A stretch of 42,362 nucleotides of DNA from Elusimicrobiota bacterium (GTDB lineage: Bacteria; Elusimicrobiota; Elusimicrobia; UBA1565; UBA9628), in the NCBI GenBank assembly GCA_028714015.1, contig JAQTNG010000004.1:1-42362 (forward strand), in the 5' to 3' direction. A program made the position numbers and the translations under genes. How positions within the stretch are numbered: the stretch's first letter is position 1; the number at the start of each line of letters is the position of its first letter. Of the stretch, positions 19,202 through 27,774 are shown piece after piece. The notes under the pieces are model-generated. The model worked only from the letters and a program-made list of their open reading frames with translations, had not been told where the DNA came from and searched no databases.

Positions 19202-20280
19202 CCGAAATTCTGGCGCAGACCGCGCGCCTCGGCGCCAGCGACCTGCACCTCGTCGTCGGCAAGCCCCCGATGGTGCGCCGCCAGGGTGTCATCGAACCTC
19301 TCCCGGGCCTGCCCGAGCTCAAGGCCGAGGAATGCGAGCGCATGATCTACTCGGTGCTCACCGAGGCCCAGCGCGCGAAGTTCGAGGAGGCCTGGGAGCT
19401 CGACGGCTCGGTCTCGCTACCCGGCGTCTCCCGCTTCCGCCTCAACGTCTCCCGCCAGAAGAACGGCATCGCCGCCGTCTTCCGCGTCATCTCGGCCAAG
19501 ATCCCGACGCCGGCCGAGATCGGGCTCATGCCCTCGATCGCGAACCTGATCGACCTGCCGCGCGGCCTCGTCCTCGTCACCGGCCCCACGGGCTCGGGCA
19601 AGTCCACCACGCTCGCCTGCCTCATCGAGCAGATCAATCTGAAGTACCCGAGAAAGGTACTGACGATCGAGGATCCGATCGAGTTCGTCTACGAAGACAA
19701 GCAGTCGCTCATCCTCCAGCGCGAGATCGGCTCGACGACGAAATCCTTCTCCGAGGCCCTGCGCCACTCGATGCGCCAGGACCCCGACGTGATCCTCATC
19801 GGCGAGCTGCGCGACCTCGAGACGATCCAGCTCGCGATCTCCGCCGCCGAGACCGGCCATCTGTGCTTCGCCACGCTCCACACGCACGACGCCGCGACCA
19901 CCGTCGACCGGATCATCGACGTGTTCCCCTCAGGCCAGCAGCAGCAGGTGCGGGTCCAGCTCTCGACGGTGCTCCAGGCCGTCGTCTGCCAGCAGCTCCT
20001 GCCGCGCAAGGGCGGCGGCGGCCAGGTCTGCGCGCGCGAGTTCATGAAGGTCACCAGCGGCATCGCGAGCTTGATCCGCGAATCGAAGACTCACCAGATC
20101 TACGGGGCGGTCGAGGCCGGAGCCAAGCACGGCATGATCACGATGGACCAGTACCTCGCCTTCCTGCTCAAGCAGGGCCTGCTCGAGGTCGACGAGGCCC
20201 TGGGCGCCGCGCACGAAGCGGAGACCGTCAAGCGCCTGGCCGGCATGGAAGTCGCGCCGCACTCCGGAACGAACGCATGA
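19189..20280 (+). CDS. pilT: PilT-family type IV pilus retraction ATPase (copy 2)
   Basis: MAELTEILAQTARLGASDLHLVVGKPPMVRRQG, LVTGPTGSGKSTTLACLIEQ, ILIGELRDLETIQLAISAAETGHLCFATLHTHDAATTVDRIIDVFP. Confidence 0.95.
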   Translation: MAELTEILAQTARLGASDLHLVVGKPPMVRRQGVIEPLPGLPELKAEECERMIYSVLTEAQRAKFEEAWELDGSVSLPGVSRFRLNVSRQKNGIAAVFRVISAKIPTPAEIGLMPSIANLIDLPRGLVLVTGPTGSGKSTTLACLIEQINLKYPRKVLTIEDPIEFVYEDKQSLILQREIGSTTKSFSEALRHSMRQDPDVILIGELRDLETIQLAISAAETGHLCFATLHTHDAATTVDRIIDVFPSGQQQQVRVQLSTVLQAVVCQQLLPRKGGGGQVCAREFMKVTSGIASLIRESKTHQIYGAVEAGAKHGMITMDQYLAFLLKQGLLEVDEALGAAHEAETVKRLAGMEVAPHSGTNA

Positions 20281-21929
20281 TCATCGCGGCCCTGCGCAAA
20301 AAGCTCGCCTATGAGGCCCGCAAATGGGCCGAGGCCGCCGGCGTCCCCCTTCCCGAGAACCTCGCGGTCAACGCGCCGCCGGCGCACGTCAAAGCGGACC
20401 TGTGCCTGCCGTGGCCGCTGGCCGCGGCGAAGGCCGCCAAGAAGAACCCGCTGGAGCTGGCTAAATCGTTGGCCGAGCATCTTTCCAAAGTTCCCGAAAT
20501 CGAAAGCGCCGTTTCCGCGCCCCCCGGCTTCGTCAACATCATGATCAAGCAGACGGCGCTGTGCGCCAATCTGAAGGCCATCACGCTCTCCCCGAAAACC
20601 TACGGCGAAGACGAGGGCGGACCCAAGACGAAAGTTTTGGTCGAGTTCGTCTCCGCGAATCCGACCGGCCCCCTGCACATGGCCTCGGGCCGCGGCGCGA
20701 CCCTTGGGGACAGCCTGGTGCGGATCATGAAGCGGCTCGGCCGCCAGGCGGCGGCCGAGTACTATGTCAACGACGGCGGCGACCGCGTCATCCTGCTCGG
20801 CGAGTCGATCATGGCCCGCTACAAGCAGTCGAAAGGCGAGAGCGCCGCGGTCCCCGAAAAAGGCTACCAGGGAGAGTATCTCGTCGACCTCGCCGCCGCC
20901 GCCCCCGCCGGCCACGATGGATGGGACACTTTGGCCTGGGGCCGCTATGCGATGGACACCTTGCTCGCCTCGCATAAGGACGACATGAGGGTCTTCGACG
21001 CGCATTTCGACCGCTGGTACCTGGAGAGCGAGCTGTTTTCCTCCGGCGCCGTGACGAAGACGCTCGAGTTCCTCAAGGGCCGCGGCATGGTCTTCGAGAA
21101 GGACGGCGCCGTCTGGCTCGGCACGCAGGCCGCGGAAGGCTCGACCGACGACAAAGACCGGGTCCTGATCAAGAACACCGGCAAGCCGACCTACTTCCTC
21201 CCCGACATCGCCTACCACAAGGACAAGTACGACCGGGGCTTCGAGCGGGTCATCGACATCTTCGGCGCCGACCATCACGGCTACGTCCCGCGCATGAGGG
21301 CCGCGATCGGCGCGCTCGGCAAGCCGCCGGAAAGCTACCACGCGATCGTCCACCAGCTCATCCATCTTTTCCGGGGCCAGGAAGCGGTCAAGATGTCCAA
21401 GCGCGCGGGCACCTTCATTCCGCTTCGCGAAATCATCGAAGAAGTGGGCAAGGACGCCTGCCGCTTCTTCTTCGCTCTGCGCACGCCCGACAGCCACCTG
21501 AACTTCGACCTCGAGCTCGCCAAGAAGCAGTCGAGCGAGAACCCGGTGTTCTACGTCCAGTACGTGCACGCCCGCATCTGCTCGATCTTCCGCAAGGCGG
21601 CGGAGGCCGGTCTTTTCCCGCCGGATTCGCAGCTGCCGATGCCGAACGCGCGCTATTTAGGCGCTCCGGAGGAGCGCGCGCTGCTCAACAAGCTCGCCTG
21701 GCTGCCCGAGGTGCTCCTCGACTGCGAGCGCCTGCTCTCCCCTCACCCGCTCGCGAACTACCTGCTGGAGCTGGCCGGCCTGTTCCATCCCTTCTACGAG
21801 AAGTGCCCGGTCGTCTCCGCCGAGGACCCGGAGCAGGGCAAGGCGCGCCTGCTGCTCATCGCGGGCGTGCGCGACGCCATCCGCGAAGGCCTGGATCTGC
21901 TCGGCGTCGCCGCCCCCGAGCAGATGTAG
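20277..21929 (+). CDS. argS: Arginyl-tRNA synthetase
   Basis: VEFVSANPTGPLHMASGRGATLGDSLVRIMKRLGRQAAAEYYVNDGG; YHAIVHQLIHLFRGQEAVKMSKRAGTFIPLREIIEEVGKDACRFFF. Confidence 0.97.
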   Translation: MIIAALRKKLAYEARKWAEAAGVPLPENLAVNAPPAHVKADLCLPWPLAAAKAAKKNPLELAKSLAEHLSKVPEIESAVSAPPGFVNIMIKQTALCANLKAITLSPKTYGEDEGGPKTKVLVEFVSANPTGPLHMASGRGATLGDSLVRIMKRLGRQAAAEYYVNDGGDRVILLGESIMARYKQSKGESAAVPEKGYQGEYLVDLAAAAPAGHDGWDTLAWGRYAMDTLLASHKDDMRVFDAHFDRWYLESELFSSGAVTKTLEFLKGRGMVFEKDGAVWLGTQAAEGSTDDKDRVLIKNTGKPTYFLPDIAYHKDKYDRGFERVIDIFGADHHGYVPRMRAAIGALGKPPESYHAIVHQLIHLFRGQEAVKMSKRAGTFIPLREIIEEVGKDACRFFFALRTPDSHLNFDLELAKKQSSENPVFYVQYVHARICSIFRKAAEAGLFPPDSQLPMPNARYLGAPEERALLNKLAWLPEVLLDCERLLSPHPLANYLLELAGLFHPFYEKCPVVSAEDPEQGKARLLLIAGVRDAIREGLDLLGVAAPEQM

Positions 21930-21932
21930 GTG

Positions 21933-22015
21933 TAGGGGTCAGGCTTTCCGATCTTGCAATTCGTCCTTAAGTCAGCCCTGTAGCCGAATTGCAAGATCGG
22001 AAAGCCTGACCCCTA
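21933..22015. repeat. Long perfect inverted repeat (31-bp arms, 21-nt loop), related to 12791-12869
   Basis: TAGGGGTCAGGCTTTCCGATCTTGCAATTCG (21933-21963) / CGAATTGCAAGATCGGAAAGCCTGACCCCTA (21985-22015). Confidence 0.98.
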
Positions 22016-22021
22016 TCCTCC

Positions 22022-22426
22022 CTAGCGGTGGACGCCGCGCGGCCGCTCGAGCAGGCTCGAGACCATGCGCAGGAGCCGTTCGGCGGGGCAGGGCTGGCGC
22101 ACGCAGAATCGCGCGCCTTGCGCGAGCGCGCGCTCGGCCAGCGGGGCGAAATCATCCATGGCGCTCGTGATGATCACCTTCGTGGCCGCTCCCGCCGCGC
22201 GCAGCTCCTCCAGGATTCCGAGGCCCGTCACGCCCGGCAGGAACTGGTTCAAGATCGCGATGTCCGGCTTCGTGACCTTCGCGAGCGCCGCGGCCGTGAG
22301 GCCGTCGTAGGCGCGCGAGACGCGGTAGCCGGCCGCCGTGAAAAGGTAGCCGTAGACGTCGGCCAGGTCGCGCGTTTCGTCGGCGATCAGTATTCGGGGC
22401 TTCACCGAAAAATCGTGTTTTCTCAT
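22022..22426 (-). CDS. Stand-alone response-regulator receiver domain, degenerate (phosphoacceptor Asp replaced by Asn)
   Basis: 134 aa: PRILIADETRDLADVYGYLFTAAGYRVSRAYDGLTAAALAKVTKPDIAILNQFLPGVTGLGILEELRAAGAATKVIITSAMDDFAPLAERALAQGARFCVRQPCP. Confidence 0.88.
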   Translation of the reverse strand: MRKHDFSVKPRILIADETRDLADVYGYLFTAAGYRVSRAYDGLTAAALAKVTKPDIAILNQFLPGVTGLGILEELRAAGAATKVIITSAMDDFAPLAERALAQGARFCVRQPCPAERLLRMVSSLLERPRGVHR

Positions 22427-22478
22427 GCCCTCAGTGTATCAGGCGTCGAGGAATACACAAGGCCCAGTCAAGAAACTG

Positions 22479-22883
22479 TTACACCGGATTTTCGAGATCG
22501 AGGCGCAAGCCGCCGAGGCCGGCGCGCGCGAACAGGTTGTAGATCGCGGACACCGCGAGCACGACGCCGTCCATCAGCACCATGTAGAAGAGGCTGAAGC
22601 CCGCGGTCGCGAGCGCGCGCATGAGCGGCGAGAGCCCCGCGCTCGGGGCCGCGAGGAAGGTCACCACGCCGCCCAAAAGCCCGAAGACGGCGAACACGCC
22701 GGACAGCGCGGGCTTCGTCGCGAGAAAGACCGCGACCCCGCAAACGGCCGCGGCGGCCGCCGCGACGGGCAGCCGCCCCGACCGCGCCGCGAACAGCGCG
22801 ACCGCCGCGGCCGCGAGGGCGAGCCCGGGGACGACGGGCGTCTTGAGCCAGAACGGATCGACCCGCTTGATGCGATAGCGCAC
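22479..22883 (-). CDS. Small integral membrane protein
   Basis: GTG start: VRYRIKRVDPFWLKTPVVPGLALAAAAVALFAARSGRLPVAAAAAAVCGVAVFLATKP...; about four hydrophobic segments; start overlaps the subtilase stop by 1 nt. Confidence 0.75.
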   Translation of the reverse strand: MRYRIKRVDPFWLKTPVVPGLALAAAAVALFAARSGRLPVAAAAAAVCGVAVFLATKPALSGVFAVFGLLGGVVTFLAAPSAGLSPLMRALATAGFSLFYMVLMDGVVLAVSAIYNLFARAGLGGLRLDLENPV

Positions 22884-24904
22884 TATTTGCCCGCGACCGG
22901 CACGGCGGCCGCGCGCAGGGCCTCGAGGGCCTGAAGCGGACGCACGACGAAAAACGGCTGGTCGATCGGCACGCCGGGAGGCAGCTTGTCGAGCGCCATC
23001 GGCGTCGAGCTCTGCACGAGAGCCGCCTTCAGGCGCTGGGCCGCCTCGATCGGATTGGGCACGAGCGTCATCTGGCCCATGTCCTGGACGAGCAAAGCGG
23101 TGACGCCCGTCATGGCCGGCGTCGCCATCGAGGTGCCGCTCATCGCGGCGTACTCGGGAACGCTCTTGCCGAACGAAAACGGCGACTGCGGCATCGTCGA
23201 GACGATGTTCGAGCCGGGCGTCATGAACACGTCCTTGACCACCGTGGTCAGCTTGCGCGCGTCGAAGCGCTTGCCGAAGGTCGTGAAGTCGGCCATGCGC
23301 CCCGCCGAGTCGAGCGAGCCGACCGTGATCGCCGAGGGCGCCGAAGAGGGCGAATCGATGCCTCCGCTCATGTTGCGCGAGTTTCCCGCCGCGATGAGGA
23401 AGATCACGCCCTTGCTCGCGTACTCCTCGACGACGCGCGAGAGCTGGCTCGAGGGGCCTTCGCCGGAGCCGAGGCTCATGTTGATGACCTGGTTGCCGTC
23501 CTTGACGGCGCGATGGATCGCGTCGATGATGGGCTGCTCCGGGTTCTCCCGGAGGGCGTCGTTGCCCTCGTCGCCGGCGAACACCGCGTAGCCGCGCAGC
23601 TCGGCGTCCGGCGCCAGCGCGTGGATGATGCCCGAGACGTGCGTGCCGTGGGAGCCGACGGCGCCCGCGCCGCGTTCGGCGGTGAAATTGACTCGCGCCT
23701 TGACCGCCCCGTCGAGCTCGGGATGCTCGGCGATGCCCTCGTCGATGACCGCGACCTTGACGCCCTTGCCCGTCAGGCCCTGCTTCCACAGGTCCTGCGC
23801 GCCCATGCGCCAGACCAGGTCGCCCATCGGAAAGGCCTTGATCAGGTTCTCCTGCTGGTCCGGGGTGAGCGGCGTCCCGTTGACGCGGTCGAGAACGCGC
23901 AGCAAGCCGGGAAGGCCCGACGCGAGCGGGGCGTACGGCTCGTCCTTCCCCTCCAGGCCCGGAGCCGACGGCTTCAGACCGGGACCGGCCGCGACGGGCT
24001 TCTTCTCCTTGCCCGGCTCGGGAACCGCGTCCAGATCGAGATAACGATGCGAACGCTGCTTCTCCAGATTGTTCAGAACCGCCAAGGCGTCGGCGGAATC
24101 CTTGCGGCGGACGGGGTCTCCGTCCTTGAGCGCGGCGGCCGCTTCGGCCTCCAGTTGAGCCTTGTAGCCCTGGAGCATCGCGGCCGGATCGGGACGCGCC
24201 TTCATGGCCGGAGACCCCAGCGGCGTCTCGCCGCCGCGCGGCGCCGCGAACAAAAGCAGGCGCGCGCGGTCGAGATCGGTCTGGGCGATGTCGGGGGCCT
24301 GATGATGGAACGCCTGGCCGTAGGCGTGGTCGATCAGGTTGAGGGCCTGCCCGGTCCGCTCGACGCCGAGCTTGGCGACCTGATCGGGCTTCGACGCGAG
24401 AATCGAGTGCATCATCATCCCGTAGTAGGTCGCGTCGCCGGCCGGATTGTACAACCGCTTGCCGTCGACGCTCGGCGGGAAGCCCCAGGCGGCCAGCGCC
24501 GCGCCGGCCTTCTGACGATCGACGCGCGCCGCCGAGGTGAACGAGGACAGGCCCTTCAGGATCGGAGCGAACATCTCCTGCGGCACGGCCTCGGGCGACT
24601 TGGAATAAAACAAAACGCCGTCCTTCCAACCGATAGCCGCCTTCTCGAGATAGCTCTTCGGGATCAGGCCCTTGTCGGCGCCGTCCGCGCGCGCGAGGCC
24701 CCCGTCCTTCTGGACCTTCCAGCCGATCTTTTCGAGCGCGGCGGCGGTCGCGGCCGAAACGACGACGCCGGGCTCGGCGTCGGGCCCGAGAGCCTTCGCC
24801 TTGACGGCCGGCAGGTCGGGGATCGGCGCGGTTTCGGTGCCGGCATAGGCGCCGAGGGGAAAGCCAACGAGGCACAGCATGAGCAAGAGGCGAGGGGTCA
24901 GCAT
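22883..24904 (-). CDS. Secreted subtilisin-like S8 serine peptidase with about 300-aa N-terminal region
   Basis: Signal peptide MLTPRLLLMLCLVGFPLGAYAG; catalytic motifs VAVIDEGIAEHPEL (D), GSHGTHVSGIIH (H), MSGTSMATPAMTGVTAL (S). Confidence 0.93.
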   Translation of the reverse strand: MLTPRLLLMLCLVGFPLGAYAGTETAPIPDLPAVKAKALGPDAEPGVVVSAATAAALEKIGWKVQKDGGLARADGADKGLIPKSYLEKAAIGWKDGVLFYSKSPEAVPQEMFAPILKGLSSFTSAARVDRQKAGAALAAWGFPPSVDGKRLYNPAGDATYYGMMMHSILASKPDQVAKLGVERTGQALNLIDHAYGQAFHHQAPDIAQTDLDRARLLLFAAPRGGETPLGSPAMKARPDPAAMLQGYKAQLEAEAAAALKDGDPVRRKDSADALAVLNNLEKQRSHRYLDLDAVPEPGKEKKPVAAGPGLKPSAPGLEGKDEPYAPLASGLPGLLRVLDRVNGTPLTPDQQENLIKAFPMGDLVWRMGAQDLWKQGLTGKGVKVAVIDEGIAEHPELDGAVKARVNFTAERGAGAVGSHGTHVSGIIHALAPDAELRGYAVFAGDEGNDALRENPEQPIIDAIHRAVKDGNQVINMSLGSGEGPSSQLSRVVEEYASKGVIFLIAAGNSRNMSGGIDSPSSAPSAITVGSLDSAGRMADFTTFGKRFDARKLTTVVKDVFMTPGSNIVSTMPQSPFSFGKSVPEYAAMSGTSMATPAMTGVTALLVQDMGQMTLVPNPIEAAQRLKAALVQSSTPMALDKLPPGVPIDQPFFVVRPLQALEALRAAAVPVAGK

Positions 24905-25042
24905 CGAGGGGTCCTCCGACGTCTTCGCCAGTGTAGCCCCGGCATGTGGACCTGTCAAGGGAGGGTTAAGACCTACAATTATTACAGACAGAGCGCTTCC
25001 GCATGATAGAATGGGCAAGGCCGGAATCAAAGGAGTCGAACC

Positions 25043-25561
25043 ATGAAAAGCATGCAGGCCGTCATCGCCGTGATTCTGGTTGCTCAAATGGCGGCCGCGG
25101 CGCAAGTCGAAGCCGTGTGGAAGAAGTATAAAGGGCCCGACGGCGCCTTCACCATCGAGATGCCCGCGCGCCCGAGTTACGAGAAGGATGTACAGACCAG
25201 CGCCGCGGGCACGCCTTATACGGTTCACACGTACAGCGCGGCCCTGAACAAAGCCGTTACTTTTTCCGCGTCGGTCAAGACCTATCCCGCGGATATGGAC
25301 GTCTCGGATCCCGAGAAGATGTTTAAAGCCATCTTGGCGGCCGATAAGGAGTTTTTTACCGGCGGAGAATGGAAGGGAACGTGGATGAAGTACCAAGGGT
25401 TTCCGGCCATCGAGTCGACCGGCACGAACGCGGGGATCGTCTCTCGAACGCGCTTCGTGATCCGGGGCCAACAGATGTTCATCGTGAAGTACTTCGCGAT
25501 GGACGGCGAAGCCCCCGCGGCCGACGTGGACCGGTTCATGGAGTCCTTGATCATCCTCTGA
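25043..25561 (+). CDS. Hypothetical secreted protein
   Basis: Signal peptide MKSMQAVIAVILVAQMAAAAQ; body YKGPDGAFTIEMPARPSYEKDVQT... AAGG purine-rich stretch upstream of ATG. Confidence 0.8.
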   Translation: MKSMQAVIAVILVAQMAAAAQVEAVWKKYKGPDGAFTIEMPARPSYEKDVQTSAAGTPYTVHTYSAALNKAVTFSASVKTYPADMDVSDPEKMFKAILAADKEFFTGGEWKGTWMKYQGFPAIESTGTNAGIVSRTRFVIRGQQMFIVKYFAMDGEAPAADVDRFMESLIIL

Positions 25562-25581
25562 CGCATCCAGCGGGACTCCGC

Positions 25582-25610
25582 TTGACGAGCGGGCGCCCAG
25601 GTTCTACACT
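25582..25610 (+). promoter_or_regulatory. Putative promoter producing a leaderless transcript
   Basis: TTGACG (25582-25587)-N17-TACACT (25605-25610); ATG at 25617. Confidence 0.6.
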
Positions 25611-25616
25611 GTCTCC

Positions 25617-26318
25617 ATGAGCTATTCCCCCCCGGGCCTGATGTCCTCCGCCGAGATCGAATCCCGCACCTTCATCCAGAAGGTCTACGCCTGGATGAGC
25701 CTGGGGCTCGTCGTCACCGGCGCCTGCGCCCTGTACATGGCCTCCGACCCGCGGATGATCATGGCGCTCATGCAGAACAAAATCCTCTTCTACGGCCTGA
25801 TGGCCGCCGAGCTCGGCCTCGTGATCTTCCTGTCCGGCTGGGTCAGGACGATGGAGATCGGGACGGCGCGCTTCGCCTTCCTCTTTTACGCGGCGCTGAC
25901 CGGCGTCACGTTGTCGACGATCTTCCTTATCTACACGAGCGGCTCGATCGCGACGACGTTCTTCCTCACCGCGGGCATGTTCGGCGCGATGAGCGCCTAC
26001 GGCTACGTGACGAAGACCGACCTGACCTCGATGGGCAACTTCGCCATGATGGGCCTGCTCGGGATCATCCTCGCCTCGGTCGTCAACTGGTGGGTCAAGA
26101 GCACGGCCGTCGAGATGGCGGTCTCCTACCTCGGCATCCTGATCTTCGTCGGCCTCACCGCCTACGACACGCAGAAGATCAAGGCGATGAACGTCATCGG
26201 GAACTCGGGAACCGACGAGGACGGCAAGGAAGCGATCTCGGGCGCGCTGATCCTGTACCTCGACTTCATCAACCTTTTCCTGAGCCTGCTGCGCGCGACC
26301 GGCCGCCGCCGGGACTAG
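25617..26318 (+). CDS. Bax inhibitor-1/YccA family membrane protein
   Basis: 233 aa; FIQKVYAWMSLGLVVTGACALYMA, LGILIFVGLTAYDTQKIKAM, ALILYLDFINLFLSLLRATGRRRD. Confidence 0.95.
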   Translation: MSYSPPGLMSSAEIESRTFIQKVYAWMSLGLVVTGACALYMASDPRMIMALMQNKILFYGLMAAELGLVIFLSGWVRTMEIGTARFAFLFYAALTGVTLSTIFLIYTSGSIATTFFLTAGMFGAMSAYGYVTKTDLTSMGNFAMMGLLGIILASVVNWWVKSTAVEMAVSYLGILIFVGLTAYDTQKIKAMNVIGNSGTDEDGKEAISGALILYLDFINLFLSLLRATGRRRD

Positions 26319-26379
26319 ATTTACCGAACATTTAACCGCGCGAAATGAATTTTCGGCCGTGCCCGGTCACACTACAGGC

Positions 26380-27768
26380 ATGAACGACCACTCGCGCGCC
26401 CGCTCGACCGACGCGTACACTTCTCCGCCCCGGAGCCGGAAGCCGGGTCGCGCGTCCGTTCTCGTCCCCGCCGGAGCGGGCGTCGCGGCGGCGGCCGCGG
26501 GCCTGGTCTGGTTTTTCTCCCCCGGGTTCTCCGCGCCGAAGGCCCCGGCCCCCCTCCCCGCCGCGCCGTCCGCCGAGCCCGTTCTCGCGATGCCGGAACG
26601 CCCCGCGGCGCCCCGGGCGCGAGCCGCCGCCGCGCCGGCCGCGCCGCTTCGCGCCGAGGCGGAGGCCGCCCCGGCGTCCGCCTCCTTCAAGCGGGACGCC
26701 GTCGAGCAGCCGGCCTGGGTCAAGGCCAAGGTCTCGCAGGCCTGGACCTGGCCGCGCCGCGTGGGGATACTGGACGAGGAGGGCACCGTCAGCCGCAAGC
26801 TCATCGGCTGGTTCCCCTCGAACGCCGCGGGCAAGACCCTTCAGTTCCTGCTGACGGCCGACCGCGTGGAGACGCGCCTCTACGAGGATGAAATCCCCGC
26901 GTTCGAGGCGCGCCGGGCGGCGGAGGCCGAGGCGCGCCGGGCGGCGGCGGAGGCCCTGGCCCGGGCGCAGCAGCAGGCGGCGGCTCTCGCTCAGGGACAG
27001 CGGCAGGTGGGCGTCAATCTTGAACAGATCCGCCAACGGGAGCGGGAGTCGCTGAGAGCGCAGAAGGGGGCCGCCGCCGTGCGCGACGTCACCGTCAACG
27101 GCGGTCCGGCCATGGCGGAATTCGTCTACGCCGGCGGCAAAAAGGAAGTCGTCCCCTACGACCCTCTCGTCTTCGACCTGAAAGATAAAGGAATCAAGAC
27201 CACCACGAAGAAGGTCCTGTTCGACCTTTACGGCTACGGCAAGGCCGAGAAGATCCAGTGGATGAACGATCTCGACGAGGGCACGGGAATCCTCGTTTTC
27301 GATTCGAACGGCAGCGGCCGCTCCGGCAAGACCGGCTCGGAGGTGTTCGGCGACCGCACCGACCTCACCGGCGTCGGTCAGCCCGGCGGATTCGCCAATG
27401 GATTCGAGGCGCTGCACGGCCTTGCCCGGAAGGCCGTCGCCGAAGGCGTCCTGCACCAGGAAGTCCTCGACCGGGCCATCCTCGATTCCGACGCGCTGGC
27501 CGCCCTGGAGAAAGCCTACGGTCTCAGAATGAAGGTCGGCGGCTTCAACCACGAGGCCGTCTCCCTGGCCGAGGCGGGCGTCAAGGCCATCGCGCTGTCG
27601 CAGGCGCCCGCTCAGCGCGTCGCGGACTTCGACGACCAAGCCAATGATCTGCTCGTCCAGCCGGGCGCCGTCTTCCTGCGCCGCGACGGCACGACGGGGA
27701 CCTACATGAACGTCTGGCTCAAGGCCAAGCTCGGGAACCTCGGCCTCAAGAAAACGGTCCTGAAGTAA
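26380..27768 (+). CDS. Single-TM, Ala/Pro-rich protein with coiled-coil-like segment and EF-hand-like motif
   Basis: ATG 26380; TM VLVPAGAGVAAAAAGLVWFF; FEARRAAEAEARRAAAEALARAQQQAAALAQ; WMNDLDEGTGILVFDSNGSGRSGKTGSEVFGDRTDLTG. Confidence 0.8.
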   Translation: MNDHSRARSTDAYTSPPRSRKPGRASVLVPAGAGVAAAAAGLVWFFSPGFSAPKAPAPLPAAPSAEPVLAMPERPAAPRARAAAAPAAPLRAEAEAAPASASFKRDAVEQPAWVKAKVSQAWTWPRRVGILDEEGTVSRKLIGWFPSNAAGKTLQFLLTADRVETRLYEDEIPAFEARRAAEAEARRAAAEALARAQQQAAALAQGQRQVGVNLEQIRQRERESLRAQKGAAAVRDVTVNGGPAMAEFVYAGGKKEVVPYDPLVFDLKDKGIKTTTKKVLFDLYGYGKAEKIQWMNDLDEGTGILVFDSNGSGRSGKTGSEVFGDRTDLTGVGQPGGFANGFEALHGLARKAVAEGVLHQEVLDRAILDSDALAALEKAYGLRMKVGGFNHEAVSLAEAGVKAIALSQAPAQRVADFDDQANDLLVQPGAVFLRRDGTTGTYMNVWLKAKLGNLGLKKTVLK

Positions 27769-27774
27769 CGACCC

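Noticed and set aside
19332-20276. N-terminal part of the 865-aa ORF ending at argS
   Set aside because: Out-of-frame reading of the second pilT; argS starts at ATG 20277.
22884-24875. 798-aa minus ORF ending at 22479
   Set aside because: Alternate frame of the subtilase; only the GTG 22883 to 22479 portion looks like a real membrane protein.
26331-26380. Promoter for the EF-hand-like gene at CACTACAGGCATG
   Set aside because: The -10-like TACAGG is only 2 nt from the ATG and no convincing -35 is present; not supported.
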